Source: Pohlia nutans (Eukaryota; Streptophyta; Bryopsida; Bryales; Mniaceae). From it: 64,000 nucleotides of DNA. Location of the stretch: NCBI GenBank assembly GCA_022496805.1, contig CM040088.1:42497436-42561435 (forward strand), written 5' to 3'. The notes beneath the pieces were generated by a model. The model saw only the letters and a list, made by a program, of their open reading frames with translations, had not been told where the DNA came from and did not search any database. Made by a program: the position numbers and the translations under genes. How positions within the stretch are numbered: the first letter of the stretch is position 1; every line of letters begins with the position of its first letter. Of this stretch, positions 25,601 through 37,270 are shown piece by piece.

Positions 25601-27831
25601 AGGAGAACAAACGACTGGCTGAAGAGCTTGAACTCGTAAGAGCTCAAATCGATCGAAATCCAGAGCTCACCCGCTTCGCCATGGAGAATATTCGACTTCA
25701 GGAACAAGTTCGAGGGTATGGACACGCCAGTTTGCTGACTCTGATTGTTTCTGTAGATGCTTGAATTCTTTTGCAAGTATTATACGATTCCAATTTGTGA
25801 AGGAGGATGTCGCTCCTCAAACTCACTCATCTTGTTAACAGATTTCAAGAATTTCATGAACAAGGGGAGCGCACGATGATGATTGAAGAGATTGCAAATC
25901 TCAGAGATCAGGTTATACTTTGCCCCAGTTTCTGAATTTCTCCAAGTTTAAAGCAATGATAATATATGCTTCATGTAATACTTACAGAAGAGTTGTTCAT
26001 CCACTACATTATCTTTATTCTGATTCCTGGGTTCTGACATCTCTTTGGAATGACAGTTGTTGGAGATGACTGAAACGAAGCTTGCTTTGGAACAGGGAGC
26101 TCTTACCCTCTCGAGTGCTCAGGTCTCTTTTTTAACCTGTACGCAGTTTTCGATTGTGAGCAAAAATTGAGTTGGTTGCTGAGTGGTCTTTTTTCTGGGC
26201 ATTCTCATGTGACGTAGCTGCGGCATCTCCCGCCTTAGTTTTTGTGGCACTGGGAAACTTAACAATATCTGAGACCGACCCTTCGCTTTGGCAGGCTGAC
26301 AAGTATCGCAAGGAACTTGAGATATGCTGTAATGACTTGAGCACTTGTTTGGAGATCAACTCGACATTGACAAAGTAAGGACACTATTTTCGCTGGAACA
26401 TATAACATGGAAGGTCTACTGTAGGGTCTATTTGGGTTACGATTCTCGATTTGCTCCTAAACGAAATTCTGAAATGTTCATTAATCCCCTTGCAGACAAG
26501 TGGAGCAGCTGAAATCAGAACTCGCGCAGCTTAGTGCACGCTGCCAAGATCAGCAGCAGGATCTGGATTTTCTTAAGGTAAACTCCAGTGTGCAGTGTAG
26601 CGTTTTCTTGAGACTTTTTGGTGAGCACTTTCGTTACCGTCCTACCATTTGTACCTACATTTTCCTTGTAAACGCCATGCTGATTTTGTGATTCATAATA
26701 GGCACAACCCATGGGACGGTTTGAGGAGCTGGAGCTGGAAAGATCGATTCACTTGCAAATTATTGAAGACTTGAAAGCACAGCTTCAGCTGCAGCAGGTT
26801 GCTCATCGTTTTTCACTTGCTTTTCTTCGTAACTTTTAGACAATGGCTTTGTAGTTAGTTTCGTTCCATCTCGTTGGTTTCTACTCCTGAAATTGCCCTT
26901 AAAAGATTATTCATATGTTTCGCAGAAGGAAAGCGAAGACCTTAAAATGAGATGTCGTGACGACGATGTGAAGAATGCTGTTCAGGACAAGTACACTGTG
27001 CACCAGGGTCAGATTCAGGTAAAACCTTGTCATCTATCCCAAGCTCTCTGCTAGCTGGAGTCAAAATCTTTGTATGCATTTGGCCAAAACATCGAAAATA
27101 CATGATTCTGTATTATTGCTTAATTTGCTTCTCTTTTTCTGGAGCAGGCACAGTCGAAGGTATCCAATGAACCAGGTATCGAGCCCTACACTGAAGACTT
27201 TACGACTGGACAAGATTCCTTGTTTGACGAAGATATGGAGCAGATTCAAGCATGTGACCTGAATCAAGCAGCAATGGAGACCGAATTTGAGACGTTTTCA
27301 GAGCTGATGACAGAGAAGGAGTCGCTTTTGGACGAAGACCTTGATAAACTTGATGTTCGAGACACTAAACGTCAGAGTTTGGAGTCAGAGTTCGAGGCGT
27401 ATTCCATGGTGCTAGAGGAAAGGAACTCGTATCTTTCTGAGGAGATGGTGCGCCAGAAACTGCATGCGAGGACCTTAGAGATGACTTCTCATTTTGAACC
27501 CTTCACAGAGCTTATGGAAGGAGAGGAGACTCTGTTGAGGGATAGTTTGGAGAAACTTGATCTCAATACGAAAACGGAGCTTGTCTCGGATGCGACACCG
27601 GCAGGCAAGGTCTCGGTCACCCTGGAACTAGCAGCAGAACATGAGGGACCTAGAAGCTCCAGTGTAGATGACATATCGCATCAACTATTGGGTCCCGCCA
27701 CTGAGGTTAGAAGTAAGGAATCTTTAGTTCTGTCGGAAGGCAGCGAGCTTAACTTGTCGGGTCTGGACATTTTGCAAATAGATTCAGGCATCACAGAGAC
27801 CGGAGCCACTCGGACATCCCTAATGGGGTAG
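19653..27831 (+). CDS. Kinesin-12 family motor protein (phragmoplast type), 24 exons
   Basis: Plus-end motor of the plant KIN-12 group, whose members act at the phragmoplast, preprophase band and division plane. Coding exons: 19653-20031, 20892-20972, 21631-22043, 22183-22338, 22449-22652, 22781-22894, 22990-23082, 23182-23271, 23412-23482, 23622-23696, 23833-23920, 24059-24117, 24471-24534, 24636-24701, 24818-24940, 25058-25162, 25480-25715, 25842-25911, 26057-26122, 26295-26374, 26496-26577, 26702-26797, 26926-27018 and 27148-27831. All junctions are GT...AG and in phase, giving 1195 residues. Layout: basic Ser/Pro-rich N-terminal extension (1-290); motor (about 292-630) with P-loop GQTGSGKT (370-377), NRESSRSH (493-500) and DLAGSE (528-533); coiled-coil region (about 640-960) with the KIN-12C/D/E-like block DKIRRLEG...[15 protein letters not shown]; acidic repeat tail (about 993-1105). 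No damaging change is seen. The extension is longer than in the Arabidopsis KIN-12A I recall (about 90 residues). The exact paralogue is not assignable. Confidence 0.93.
20892..20972 (+). other. Probable optional 81-nt exon of KIN-12 with tandem splice donors
   Basis: An 81-nt stretch between TTCTAG and GTAAGC is symmetric (phase 1 on both sides), so the frame holds with or without it. It encodes a Ser/Thr/Gly/Pro-rich peptide ending [19 protein letters not shown] occurs three times at 12-nt spacing (donors at about 20949, 20961 and 20973), so alternative donor use would drop four-residue SPGT steps. It lies inside the 1.6-kb first intron. The exon status is inferred from phase and composition. 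Confidence 0.6.
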
Positions 27832-29553
27832 TTAAATATTCAATTTTGACTAACCGATACATCAGCGTTTAGGGTCACGATGGGGAATTAGGCAAAGATT
27901 ACCGAGGCTAGAAAAAATGTCGAGATAGCCGCGTTGTTCTCAGCCAACAAGTTGTGAAACTCTTTAGGTTGGGCATGTGGCAGGTACTGAAGAAAGACCA
28001 ATAACTAAGTCTGCAACTGTAGTCGGAATTGGTCCAGATGATACAGAAATTGACGATGCCTACCATGGCTGCCGAAATGCAACATGCTGAACAGGCTTTA
28101 CAAAGGACGTTCTGCAAACGCTCTGAAAAGCAAGGAAGACAGTTCTCGTGCAGGCTTATCACGAAGTGGCAGCTGGAACATAATTTCGGAGAGGTGGAAC
28201 AGCAATGTATCCCTGCGGTACATAAGGTTTCAAAGGAACTACAGGAGACATCTTGAAAGATATCTGCAGACCCGTAATAACTCGTGGATGGTTCAGCTGT
28301 TGGCTTGGCCACTTCAAAGATGCCGACGGTGGTGAAATCATTTTAATGTTGATTCGTGAGTCATCGGTAAAGGTTATCTTCCTCCTGAAACTTGCCGCAA
28401 GGTAGATTTGGAAACAAGGAAAAACGCTTTACATTCTGGTAGTAAAGACGTTGGTTCTGGGGCTTACAGGGGTTTACGGGCTCATACCATATTCAAGACG
28501 GGCTACACATCCAACGGATTGTGGGAGCACGATTCCTTCAGCTATCTATCAGAACTGAAGCATGGCGGGTCTGAAGAGGTTTGACCTTACCATTCCTGTA
28601 TGGAGATACGCACGTGTGTAGAGATCGAATCAAAACTCTATATTGAGGAGTGCTGGTATTTACATCCGACATTCATGGTTGGGAAAGGATCTACTAGGAG
28701 ACTTGAAGCTCAAGCATGCTATTGAAGAAAAAGTTTGGTCGGGTGCCGTTCCCTCAAATGGACAAACTGGACCTCAACTCCAGGGTGACTGTTCCTAATG
28801 TAGGTCTTGAGTCTTTCTAGACTGTTGTCAATGGTACTTACTTCCACTTACTTACTCTTTTATGGCAATTTTCTTAGTGAGCGCTACTCTTCAATCCTGT
28901 TTTTAAGGTCTTAGCATTGTAGAGAAGAGAGGGTAATTCAAGGAAGCTTTGAATTGCACTCCCCTTTGAACTAACTGATAGACATCAGTCTGCAATTTCT
29001 TTATTGCTGAACCTCTGTATTTCATCAAATTCAATGTAGCGGCTGTTCCTGTTCCCATTATCTCCTATTTTTGTACCAGTGGTCGTAACTCTATCCTCTC
29101 CCCCATGAAATTGCCGAGAGGCAGTGCAGCTGTGAACGCTGGTCTGTTCACAGCTTAGATGCGACTAATCAGTTCTTGAAGATCACTTCCTGCATCGTCA
29201 AATCTTAGGCCAACGCACTCAGGTACCTATTAATGGCTCAGGAGACAAATTGAAGAAGTCGGGGGAAACTGGGTCATATTTTCCATCCCTTAAAAGGCTT
29301 CAGCTCAGTTGTGTTGGCTTGGAATCACAATCAGAAAGAACATGTGCAGACGTGGGAAGGAGACATGGGCCATTGGGAACCAATATGATTGACACCATTT
29401 TACCCTGCGAACGGCGCAGAATTATATGTGCAACTCTAACTCAAGTGGTAATGATAATTTTCTGCATGAACCATGGATTCTTTTCACTCCCCAAATTTTT
29501 TCTGGTGAATTTTCGCCAAAATCTTACCTGAGTTGGGAGTGGTTACTTTCTCA
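27832..29553. other. 3' flank of KIN-12, no assignable gene
   Basis: This would contain the 3' untranslated region. Short coding-like stretches remain (28029-28256, and a 75-codon frame without a start at about 28360-28584). None resembles a known family, and joining to the kinesin by a consensus splice hits a stop. A decayed fragment is possible. Confidence 0.4.
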
Positions 29554-30310
29554 CTACACTAGATGGGCTATTTAACACTAGATGAGCTATTTAGTGTCCG
29601 GACACTATTTCTCAACACGGACACTATTTGACTTTGTGGAGATATAGTAGAGTTATTCATAAAGTCTTACAAAATTTTACTAGAAGAGGAAAGACAAGAC
29701 AAAATTGGTTTTTAGGAAAGACATCACATACTACAAGGTAGCAAAAACGATTTTTGCATCTAATATTTCAGACCAAACATTGTGGTTTGTGTTGTGAGAG
29801 AGATTTGAACCTTACAATTGCTCAATGCTAGAGGAGATCCCCTGGCCACAATGCTAGAGTGTTCCCATGGTAGAATTTACACGTACTTCCACACCGGCCT
29901 CATGCTCACCCATAGCTAGCAATCCGGCACTTTGTGTCACCTATAGCTAGCACTGTGGTTGTTTGAGTCACCCAATAGCTAGCGATCCGGCTGTTCTTGT
30001 CACAATGAAGATTATATCATGAATGGAAATGCCATGCAAAAGATAGGCCAACATGTCTTTACTTTAAGGATAACTCAAGTGTCCATGTAAGAAAAAAATT
30101 ATTGTAAAATTTTAAATGATAAAAACGCCAAATAAACCTTATAGATGTAGTGTTCCAATGCCAAATGACAACTTTATAATAGCCATGGCATGCCACGTCA
30201 TGTCACTCTTATCCTATGTATTGTAGGGGCACTATTTCTCCTCACCTTCAGAGGAACTGTGGTGAAAGACATCAATTCTTATTGGACAATAAATAGTCCA
30301 TTTAGTGTAG
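29554..30310. mobile_element. MITE with CTACACTARATGG ends, ~757 bp
   Basis: The left end CTACACTAGATGGGCTATTTA is matched by the complement of the right end (CTACACTAAATGGACTATTTA). Inside are a repeat of the motif (ACACTAGATGAGCTATTTAG), a palindrome AGTGTCCGGACACT, a GATTTGAACC segment like an inverted tRNA T-arm (about 29802), and three ~35-bp repeats around ATAGCTAGC (29910-29995). No coding sequence. The target duplication is unclear. Confidence 0.55.
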
Positions 30311-30819
30311 AGAAAATAGGCAAATAGTGAATAAAATTGCCAAAGCCTTCTAAAAGAATGCTAAAATTGTTACTACTTGGACAAAAGCGCTTTATAAAAG
30401 ATAAATTTATAGATGAGCATATAGAAAATGCTTAAGAATTATCCGTTTTTTCTTTACTTGGCTACATCCCAGTGTAGGCACAGTCAACATTCAATAGCAG
30501 AGTTTGGCTCTGCCCTAGGCTCATGGTGTATCTCCAGCATATTCTGCATTTTTGGACAAAGTAAAGCAATAGCTACCCATGTTTACAACAAGGTACGAGG
30601 AGAATCGACCTTAAGTTACAAGTCAACTAAGTTTTTTTGGACAAATGAAACGAAGATGGCAAATGCACTTCCAAACATGAAAGAATGGTTTGGAGAAATC
30701 AGCCGTCTTGGGCCAGATCCTTCGGATGTTTATCCAAAATTGTACTAGGGGATGGGGGGGAAATAGGCAGTATAGAGCTTCTAAAAAAAATTGATTTTTT
30801 AGAGTTTACGTAGGTGCGG

Positions 30820-31228
30820 ATAAATTTTGAACCTCCAAGGATATGTAGGACATAGTAACTTAGAGCCACAAGCTTCAAACTCGCTATCATGACTTTCTTG
30901 TGTTATCAAAATCAGTCATAGTTCAATATGTGCACATTACCATTTGTGGTCGAGCATTCTAGCTGCAAAATTTGATAAAAACCAAAGTTAGAAATAAGTT
31001 TGCATCAAACAACTTAGAAACTATGATGAGTATTGTTTTCAAAGAACTTGATAAAGATTTTGATAACATAATACATGATCCTATTCAATTGTGGAAAAAT
31101 CATGCCAAGTTTAGATATCTCTACTCTAATCCAAAAAGATATATGACATCCACAGTTTGGATGCTAGTTGTAGCACAACGCACAAAAAACAATGTATCTT
31201 TTACTGCAACCTGTGTGGGTCACCGTTG
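30820..31228 (+). pseudogene. Possible hAT transposase remnant
   Basis: A frame at 30972-31200 contains ASNNLETMMSIVFKELDKDFDN and PIQLWK, resembling the C-terminal part of hAT/BED-type transposase-like proteins. It is short, without a proper start, and is interrupted by the MITE at 31229. Assignment is weak. Confidence 0.3.
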
Positions 31229-31479
31229 TACCATAGCTTGGTCGCCAAAAAAGTAATTCAAAAAATAAAAAACGGAAAAAATCAGAAATTATGAGGACCA
31301 AAAACGAAAATAGAATAAATTATTTTCAGCTATATTTAGCTATGTCTAAGCTATTTGGGCTATCTTTAATCATCTCATGATAAAAACGAAAACCGAAAAA
31401 TTCATTTTTCAAAGAACGAACCTTGTTTTTCAAAAAATATTGAATATTCGTTTGTGGGGGTGGTGACCCAGCTATGGTA
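31229..31479. mobile_element. ~251-bp MITE with TACCATAGC ends
   Basis: The left end TACCATAGCTTGGTCGCC pairs with the right end GGTGACCCAGCTATGGTA. The interior holds several AGCTAT motifs and no coding capacity. Confidence 0.6.
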
Positions 31480-32640
31480 CTACAGTATGCCAAGGGCTCG
31501 GTCAATCTGTCCTTGAGTGCAATTTGTGTGCATCCATAACATTCGGTAGCCTTCAAGAAGGCTGCCTCAGAGTTTCATCCACATTAATATATATGGAGTG
31601 ACCAGTGATTTGTAAATTGAATGGGCTATTGAATCAAGTAAAATATTACAGAACACTGCTGAATTGTGACTGAGTGAGTGCTTTCGATTACTATTCACCA
31701 TGGTTAGTTGCTCTTGCTTAATGCCACATACCCCATAGCTATGTCGAAGATCCCAATGACATGATGAAACTTGGATTAAGCACATGCTACTCCCACAGCT
31801 ACCTAAGCTCCCCAAAAATAAGGCCGGCCTTGAAAGGTATTGTTCCCTGAGCAGCATCAGAAGCTTTGTGTAACTAAGGAGCACTACAAACACTGAATTA
31901 GGAATTTTTGCACTTGGCCATATGACAATGCACTTGTTGCCCGTCGAACAGAAATGAACCTCTTTTGAAGTTGCAGGGGGTATAAATTTGATACTTGTGG
32001 GTTTTAAGGTCGGGAATATACTAGGGCTTCGCTGCTCTTCGCACTACCAGTGACGATTGATATCTTATGATACATTGGTACATATATTTAGATTCTCTTT
32101 CGATCCAGTTTTCAAAAGGATGCTCCATTGCACTGCTTCTTGTGCTAGGTAAAATCATTTTCACAGAAAAGCATTTAAAATTTTCAGTCTAATTTCCTCT
32201 CAATGCACCGGGAGTAGTCGCAATTTAACCCCATCCCAATGCGACCTCTACCTATTCCATTTTTTAAATCTGCGATAAAAAGCACACATGGTGATGAATT
32301 GCTTGGAAATCATTTTCTGAATTGAACTAAAACAGTGACACTAGTTAAAATCTCCTCATAGCAAAACATGTGCACAAGTGCATCTCTTTGATAAGAAATT
32401 CACAGAACTCTCAACACGAACCCATGTGCTGGTGTCATCACTCTCGCAATCTTCATGTACATACAAACGGGATTTTCATTACAGCTAGTGTAAAATCCTG
32501 CATGAACAAGTTCATGCTCTCTCCAACAATGCAGCAATTTCTTCCGCTAGTGTTAACTTGAAATGCTTCTGCACTTCTAACCCAGCATGTTGTTCCTATT
32601 TTTGTGCACAGCTGCGTTATGGTAACTATCTTTAAAGAAA

Positions 32641-33142
32641 CTATGGCCACTTTTTCTTCTTCTTTTTGGAGCCCGCTATTTCTGACACTATCGATGTAGG
32701 TCTATTGAATGCACTAGTCCTCTTCTTAAAATTCGACGCACGGCTGTCATCCTCATGCTCGTCCTCAGCCTGCACAGCTTCCTCTTCTTCTTCCCTGTTG
32801 GAAGCTTTATGTTCTCTCCGACCTCCTTGATAACCAGTACCAGCCGTTGCCGTAGTGATCAGCTTTGCCCTAAGCTTCTTTTCTACTTGACTACTTACAC
32901 GATTCGCTTGCGAATGAGAGAGATACTTGGCCCCCAATCCTAACCTGAAAAATCATCCCATACACCAGTAAGGATCCAAACCGGAAAAGAATTCAGCGTG
33001 AAAATTCTGACATTGCGAAATCATGTTGATTTATTTACCTCATGGGCCGAACATCGGCACTGTCGTCAGCAGGCAAGCCCTTCGATTCTTCCTCCACGTC
33101 GAAATCAGCTCCTCCACTCATTTTTTGCACCCAGGAGCATGC
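32641..33142 (-). pseudogene. Lysine-rich nuclear-type protein, 3' gene fragment (two exons)
   Basis: Exons 33142-33039 and 32944-32641 are joined by a GT...AG intron in matching phase (ATGAG|GTTAGG). The product starts ACSWVQKMSGGADFD, continues with LGLGAKYLSHSQ and VEKKLRAKL, then an acidic stretch and a terminal KKKKKKWP. The pattern SWV-KMSG ... RLGLGAK ... HS ... VEKKLRAKL ... poly-Lys is one I associate with a small conserved plant nuclear protein of unknown function. The exon start at 33142 follows a TTGCAG acceptor, but no upstream exon with a start codon is seen; there the sequence becomes A-rich and then GC-rich. This looks like a 5'-truncated gene copy captured by the surrounding element. 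An internal ATG at 33121 could still initiate. Confidence 0.55.
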
Positions 33143-33259
33143 CTGCAACGTCGTGAAAAAAAAAAACTAATAACCAAAAAATAAAGAACTAAAATAGGAA
33201 TTTTATAAAAATAAAAATTGAAAAAAACAAAAAACAAAAATAATTAAAAAATAAAAATA

Positions 33260-33530
33260 CAAATAATTTTTTTTATCGCAGCTGTACTGCTGCGGCAGTG
33301 CAGCAGTACTGCTGCGGCGGTGCAGCTGTACTGCTGCTGCACTGCAGCGCGGCCCGCCCGCTGCCCATGCAGGACGGGGCGGGCTGCAGGGCCGCCTAGG
33401 CGCCGGCCTGGCCGGTTGGCCGGGCCAGGTCAAAGGGCCTTGGCTGGTCCTTGTCAACCCCGCGGAACTCCGCGGGGTTGGCAAGCGCGCCCTTTGGGAG
33501 GGCACGCCCAAGTATAAATTGGCTTTTTTA
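33260..33530. repeat. GC-rich island of short palindromes
   Basis: About 270 bp of very high GC lie in AT-rich DNA. GCAGTACTGC-type palindromes repeat at 33275-33345. A strong hairpin, CAACCCCGCGG-AACT-CCGCGGGGTTG, lies at about 33455-33480, and GGCCGG...CCGGCC runs at about 33400. All frames are open, so its ORFs are not evidence of coding. Confidence 0.7.
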
Positions 33531-33556
33531 AAAGCCCATTTCTAAGTGTTCCAAGA

Positions 33557-33979
33557 ATAAGGTAGGATGTCCTAAAACTACCAACTTAAGAAATATGGAC
33601 TCATTTTTTCAAGGTTATTTATGAGAAATATTTTTTAGTCATTTGGAAGAAGATTTCTCACGGAATGCACAAATTTTTGCAATTTAATTCCCAATATTCA
33701 AATTGATACAAATTTTCGAAGTGAAAAGAACTTCGTCACCCAAATCAGACCTCTAGGTTTCTCCATGACCACACCATGTGGTACTAATTTTCACTCATAA
33801 TGATACCCAAAACCACCAACTATTTCTTCGCAATGCTTGGCATGCCATTGGTCTACTTGAATAGTGAAATTGGCGGTTTTGAGTCTCAACTGTGATGGCC
33901 CCAAGATCAAAGGTCTACAGATCAAAGGTCTACATATCACATTTAGGGGGGTTAACGGTTTTAGGACATCCTACCTTAT
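33557..33979. mobile_element. 423-bp MITE with perfect 22-bp inverted repeats
   Basis: ATAAGGTAGGATGTCCTAAA (continuing AC) at 33557 is exactly complementary to the right end, ...TTTAGGACATCCTACCTTAT, ending at 33979. Non-coding. It is nested in the 4.4-kb element. Confidence 0.75.
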
Positions 33980-34389
33980 AAGGCTTACCCCACCCCATAG
34001 TCCACGCATTTCACATTATACCTCTCATAGCTACTGCTCTCACTACTATATTTTTTTGCAAATGACACTAATTAGGGTTGTAAAGCTCAATATATAGGCA
34101 TTCTAGGACGTTCAAGTGATATTCTTTTTACCAATTTTTTTTAAAATGCATATAGACGATCATTTTAACCTTGTTTTCTTTAATTCTTTGTAGGCGTGCT
34201 TCATTGGAGCGATCATCGTGACGCCTAACAAGTCGAGGTAAGAATTATTTTCATAAATCCGTTTATTTTCGAAAATGTCTCATTCATATGTTGTTTTTAC
34301 GTCAAATCATTTGATCTTACTTTTAATTATAGTTGTGTACAATTATATTTTGAACATCGAATTTGGGTCAAACATATAGACATCAGCTG

Positions 34390-35790
34390 CTAAAATTAGC
34401 ATATTTAGTCTTAGGAACTCAACTTTCTCATAATTTTCTTTAATTCAAATACAAATTCGACATTAGGGGCCCTAAAGATCATATTTCATGTTGGGTGTCA
34501 AGAATTTCTCTTAAAAGCTGCTAAATATAGCATAATATACCATACATGCTCGAATTTCATGTAGATTTCCGCAATTCAAAAGACAAGTAGCATGTTAGGG
34601 GCCCTAGAAGTTAGGGGCATCAAATTTCATATTGGGTTCTGAGATTTATGTTCAAAAGTTGCTAAATTTAGCGGATTTTGCCATACATGCTCAAATTTGA
34701 TGTACATTTCCGAAATTCAAAAAACAAGCAGTACGGTAGGGCCCCTAGAGGTTAGGGGCACCCAAATTGTTTGTTGGGTCGTCAGATTTATAGTAGAAAG
34801 CTACTAAATTTAGCAAAATTTGTCATACATGCTCAAATTTGATGTAGATTTCCGCAATTTGAAAGACAAACACAATGTTAGGATCCCTAGAGGTTAGGGG
34901 CATCCAAATTTCATGTTGGGTTCTGAGATTTATACTTAAAAGCTGCTAAATTTAGTAGATTTTGCCATACGTGCTCAAATTTGATGTAGATTTCCGCAAT
35001 TTGGAAGGCAAACACCATGTTAGGGTCTCTAGAGGTTAGGGGCATCCAAATTTCATGTTGGGTTCTGAGATTTATGCTTAAAAGTTGCTAAATTTAGTAG
35101 ATTTTGCCATACATGCTCAAATTTGATGTAGATTTCCGCAATTTGAAAGGCAAACACCATGTTAGGGTCTCTAGAGGTTAGGGGCATCCAAATTTTATGT
35201 TGGGTTTTGAGATTTATACTTAAAAGCTGCTAAATTTAGTAGATTTTGCCATACATGCTCAAATTTGATGTAGATTTCCACAATCTGAAAGACAAACATC
35301 ATGTTAGGTCCCCTAGCGGTTATTGGCACCCAAGTTTGATGTTGGGTTCTGAAATTTATAATCAAAAACTGCTAAATTTAGTAGATTTTGCCAAATATAC
35401 TCAAATTTGATGTGAATTTTTGTAATTTGAAAAAACAAACACTATGTTAAGGCTTTAGAGGTTAGGAGCACCCAAATTTCATGTTGGTTTTTGAAATTTA
35501 TAAACAAAAGCTACTAAGTTTAGTATATTTTCCATACATACTCAAATTTGATGTAGATTTCCGCATTTTAGAAGACAATCACCATGGTAGGGTCCCTAGC
35601 GGTTAGGACAACCCAAATTTCATGTTGGGTTCCAAGATTTAAAATTAAAAACAACTAAATTTAGCATATTTTGTAATACACACATAAATTTGTTGCAGAT
35701 TTCTGCTATTTGAAAGCAATATAGAACATCACGGTCTCTAGGGATTACTAGCCTTGAAATTTCATTTTGGGTTTTCTGAAATTATTAAAG
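34390..35790. repeat. 142-bp tandem satellite, about ten copies
   Basis: The anchor CATACATGCTCAAATTTGAT and variants recur at 34541, 34682, 34824, 34966, 35108, 35250, 35392, 35533 and 35676, a regular 141-142 bp step. Each unit also carries TTAGGGGCAYCCAAATTTCA and GCTAAATTTAG. Divergence rises toward both edges. The array lies inside the 4.4-kb element. Confidence 0.9.
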
Positions 35791-36702
35791 TGATTTCGTA
35801 AATGTAGTTGTTTAGTTGAAGAAGTCCAAATTTGACTTAGATTTGTTCAATTGACATTGGCAGATCATTGTATGACGCTTGGAGTTGATGGATTATACCA
35901 TGACCTTGAGGGAGTGAAGTATCGTCGTTTGGGAGAAGAAGATAACTACACATATGAGCAAGTCGTAGTGGAGCAGTAGTATAGATTGAGAAAGTATTCA
36001 AAAGAGAATCATTTGATGTAGTAGGATAGTGCATATATTATTTACTTCATAGTGTGTGCCTTCATTTTTATATGAAAAGAAGTGTTTTGTTTTGATTTTC
36101 TATCACATAGTAATAAAAAAATATTAAACATTATGTTTAATTTTCTTTTAATTCATGGCAGATTAAATATGGATGAATGTCTTGTTGCTATTTAAAAAAT
36201 GAGAATATATAAAATTTCAGGGGGGTAAAATTTCAAAAAAGTGAAAATTTTGCACCATTGTGGCCATCGGACAATGCACTTGGCCAAATGCAAAAATTCC
36301 TAATACAGTGTTTACAGTAATGTAGACGCACGGATGTCCAAGTTGGAGGCGAACTTTTTAATTGATGCAGATGGTTCAAAACTTTGTTCTGTTGTAGGAA
36401 ATTTCCAATTGCTCCAACCTAAGGCCGAGATACAAACAACACTCCTCGTTGCAGGCGGCTTGGATGTGTTCTTTGACCTTCTTGAGCTATATGTGAGCAA
36501 TTTTCAGGTCACGCTCTGGTTCAATTCTACTCAAAAGGAGCCGAACAATTTCCCTGGAACTACTGATTTCAAGAGGAGGCTTTATACGATTGCCACCGTC
36601 TCTGGATGTACATTCCTCATAGGTGAACACAACATTGAATACTTGCTTGATGCTGAAGGTGTTCTTCGTTCTAAGATCAAGCCACTTGATCCAATGTTTT
36701 AT

Positions 36703-37270
36703 CCCCTAAATGCCTAGAGCCCTCTCCAAATTTGGCAGTTTTGCAAAGATGCACAATAAAATGCAACCTAGAGGGATATTTTGAACTTGATATATGAATA
36801 AAAGTTGTACATTATGAATTTTAGATTCTATCCATACGGTTAGATCTATCATTGCTATTACCAATGATTTTGTATAAAATTTGAAACGTGAAATTCAAAA
36901 TTATTTTGTAATTCAATTACAAATAAGATATTGACAATCTACGGATGAAATTCATTGTGATTGGTTGAAATGTAATACTCTAAGTGTAGTGATTTTTGGA
37001 GATTTTTTGGTTGCTTAATTTTAAGAGTTGACTTTTTTTAGAGCACTTTTACACTGAAATCTTCAAAATTTTGGGTGAATCACTACAACATGAAATGAGG
37101 CATAAAAATTTGCAAATCATCCCCTTTCTAATCGGATCACATATGCATGAAGCTAACTTCCCATAGAATCTACAGTAAAAATTCCACACTACAAAAAGTG
37201 CATGACGGATGAGAAATTTTGGATGATATCTGTACATCGTCCAAAAAATGGATGCTTAGGTAGTTAGGGG
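36703..37270. mobile_element. TTAA-type MITE (CCCCTAA ends), 568 bp
   Basis: Starts CCCCTAAATGCCTAGAG and ends with the complement of CCCCTAACTACCTAAGC. Flanked by TTAT on both sides (36699-36702, 37271-37274), a one-base variant of the family's TTAA target. It is an inverted relative of 11415-11983 and interrupts a reading frame that is continuous once element and one TTAT are removed. Confidence 0.85.

Larger units (their letters stand above)
31888..36313. mobile_element. 4.4-kb inverted-repeat element carrying a gene fragment and satellite
   Basis: The ends are inverted repeats: left AAACACTGAATTAGGAATTT..., right (complement) AAACACTGTATTAGGAATTT..., continuing through TTGGCCA for some 35 bp. 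A possible 2-bp duplication, AC, flanks it (31886-31887 and 36314-36315). Removing it restores a reading frame in the surrounding gene. Contents: two exons of a conserved gene (minus strand), a GC-rich palindromic island, a MITE and a 142-bp satellite. No transposase is recognised. The CACTG-like termini hint at a CACTA-related origin but do not prove it. Confidence 0.65.

Noticed and set aside
33203..33511. 102-aa minus-strand Pro/Arg-rich frame
   Set aside because: It spans the GC-rich palindromic island and an A/T run; no domain, and open in the opposite strand too.
34390..35790. CRISPR array
   Set aside because: The repeats are contiguous 142-bp satellite units without unique spacers, in plant nuclear DNA.
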